Source: Alloalcanivorax marinus
GTDB taxonomy: Bacteria > Pseudomonadota > Gammaproteobacteria > Pseudomonadales > Alcanivoracaceae
NCBI RefSeq assembly: GCF_016785095.1
Contig: NZ_JAEKJB010000001.1
Coordinates: 1-64,000, forward strand
DNA: 64,000 nt
Direction: 5' to 3'
In this document: piece by piece, positions 63,094 to 64,000 of the stretch
Position numbering within the stretch: the stretch's first letter is position 1
Layout: every line of letters starts with the position of its first letter
Notes under the pieces: model-generated
The model's database searches: none
The model's input: only the letters and a program-made list of their open reading frames with translations
What the model was told of the DNA's origin: nothing
Translations under genes and position numbers: made by a program

Positions 63094-64000
63094 GCCTGCT
63101 GAGCGTTCGCGATCTGAGCATCTGGTTCGATGACCCGTCGAAGCCGGCGGTGGACGGCGTGGATCTGGATATCGAGGCCGGCCGCATGCTCGCCCTGGTG
63201 GGAGAATCCGGCTCCGGCAAGTCGCTCACCGCCCTGTCGCTGATCGACCTGCTGCCCCCTGGCGCCAGCCGCCAGGTAGCGAGCCTGGCCCTGGAAGGCG
63301 AGGACGTATCGGGCTGGCCAGAGGCGCGCCGCCGGGCGCTGCGCGGCGGCCGCATCGGCACCATCTTCCAGGAGCCACTCACCGCCCTGAATCCACTGCA
63401 CAAGGTCGAGAAACAGATCGGCGAGGCGATCCGCGTGCACCAGAGGCTGGGCCGCGAAGCGGTGCGCCGGCGTTGCCGGGAGCTGCTTGCCCAGGTGGAC
63501 CTGCCCGCCAGCGAGGACATGCTGGCGCGCTACCCCCACCAGCTCAGCGGCGGGCAGCGGCAACGGGTGATGATCGCCATGGCCCTGGCCAACGACCCAC
63601 AACTGCTGATCGCCGACGAGCCGACCACGGCCCTTGATGTCACCATCCAGGAAACCATTCTGGATCTGCTCAAGCGGCTGCAGCGCGAGCGACATCTGAG
63701 CATTCTGCTGATCAGCCATGACCTCGGCCTGGTGGGCCGCTTCGCCGAGGAAGTGGCGGTGATGCACCGGGGCCGGATCGTGGAACGGGGCGCCACCGAA
63801 CAGGTGCTTAACCATCCTCGCGACGCCTACACCCGCCATCTGCTGGACAGCGAGCCCGCCGGACGCCCGGACCCGCTGCCCGCCGATCCCCCGGTGCTGC
63901 TGCGCGCCGACGATCTGGCGGTGCACTTCCCGGGCCGCCGGCGGGGCTGGCTGGGCCGGCGAGACACCGTGGCCGCGGTGGACGGGGTGTCCTTTCAGGT
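63090..64000 (+). CDS. Peptide ABC transporter ATP-binding protein (YejF-like), cut by window end
   Basis: The first 303 codons of an ABC ATPase. The first nucleotide-binding domain is complete: Walker A GESGSGKS (residues 38-45), signature LSGGQRQR, Walker [14 protein letters not shown] and the switch histidine in LLISHDLG. The sequence then starts a second ABC domain ([22 protein letters not shown]...), as expected for the tandem two-domain YejF ATPase. The end is beyond the window. The start overlaps the permease stop (ATGA). Confidence 0.93.
   Translation, partial: MSLLSVRDLSIWFDDPSKPAVDGVDLDIEAGRMLALVGESGSGKSLTALSLIDLLPPGASRQVASLALEGEDVSGWPEARRRALRGGRIGTIFQEPLTALNPLHKVEKQIGEAIRVHQRLGREAVRRRCRELLAQVDLPASEDMLARYPHQLSGGQRQRVMIAMALANDPQLLIADEPTTALDVTIQETILDLLKRLQRERHLSILLISHDLGLVGRFAEEVAVMHRGRIVERGATEQVLNHPRDAYTRHLLDSEPAGRPDPLPADPPVLLRADDLAVHFPGRRRGWLGRRDTVAAVDGVSFQ

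Overview
The window is about 64 kb of GC-rich gammaproteobacterial chromosome, densely packed and almost entirely coding. Gene content and order point to an Alcanivorax/Alloalcanivorax-type organism, or a close relative within the Pseudomonas-Marinobacter neighbourhood. The cbb3 oxidase-hemN-anr block and the fimL-nudC and mltD-gloB-rnhA-dnaQ blocks match Pseudomonas aeruginosa synteny as I remember it. No rRNA, tRNA, prophage, insertion sequence or CRISPR array was seen.

Layout. 1-4.3 kb: the end of a maleate isomerase-like gene, a maleamate amidohydrolase-like gene, a complete tripartite tricarboxylate (TctC-TctB-TctA) uptake system and a convergent MarR regulator. This looks like a small module for importing and degrading a C4 dicarboxylate or amide. 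4.4-16 kb: the microaerobic respiration block ccoNOQP-ccoGHIS, a SafE-like membrane protein, hemN, anr and a tandem universal stress protein, with Fnr/Anr boxes before ccoN and hemN. 16-27 kb: housekeeping and stress genes (yaaA, an MBL-fold hydrolase, corA, alkB, an SpmA/SpmB-type membrane protein, prc, an MpaB-type oxygenase, an alpha/beta hydrolase, an AarF kinase). 27.4-30.4 kb: the pntAA-pntAB-pntB transhydrogenase operon behind an unusual hairpin-rich leader. 30.5-41.4 kb: thpR, an EamA exporter, a lipoprotein hydrolase, a methyltransferase, a Lon/AsrA-type protease with a heat-shock-like promoter, an RluA-type pseudouridine synthase, a small SET protein, a fused haloalkane dehalogenase-alkylguanine transferase, ubiB and an M48 lipoprotein protease. 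41.4-52.4 kb: nfuA with an IscR-type site, a MATE exporter, a siroheme sulfite/nitrite reductase with its DUF934 partner, zntB, an acuI-like reductase, sohB, nudC and fimL. 52.7-64 kb: nhaB, dnaQ-rnhA, a methyltransferase, gloB, mltD and a YejABEF-type peptide ABC transporter cut by the window end.

How it fits together. The Anr regulator encoded here probably controls the two adjacent low-oxygen functions: the high-affinity oxidase, with its copper and assembly factors, and oxygen-independent haem synthesis. Several other genes deal with redox or alkylation stress (yaaA, alkB, pnt, nfuA, the dehalogenase-MGMT fusion), which suits a hydrocarbon- and xenobiotic-exposed marine lifestyle.

Between genes there are two dispersed repeat families. 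One is a REP family (five loci, four as inverted pairs) located mostly at convergent gene ends. The other is a longer structured element at about 20.07-20.22 kb with a related core at 30.44-30.47 kb. The most unusual coding feature is the fusion protein at 37496-38899, which keeps the catalytic residues of both a haloalkane dehalogenase and an O6-alkylguanine-DNA alkyltransferase.
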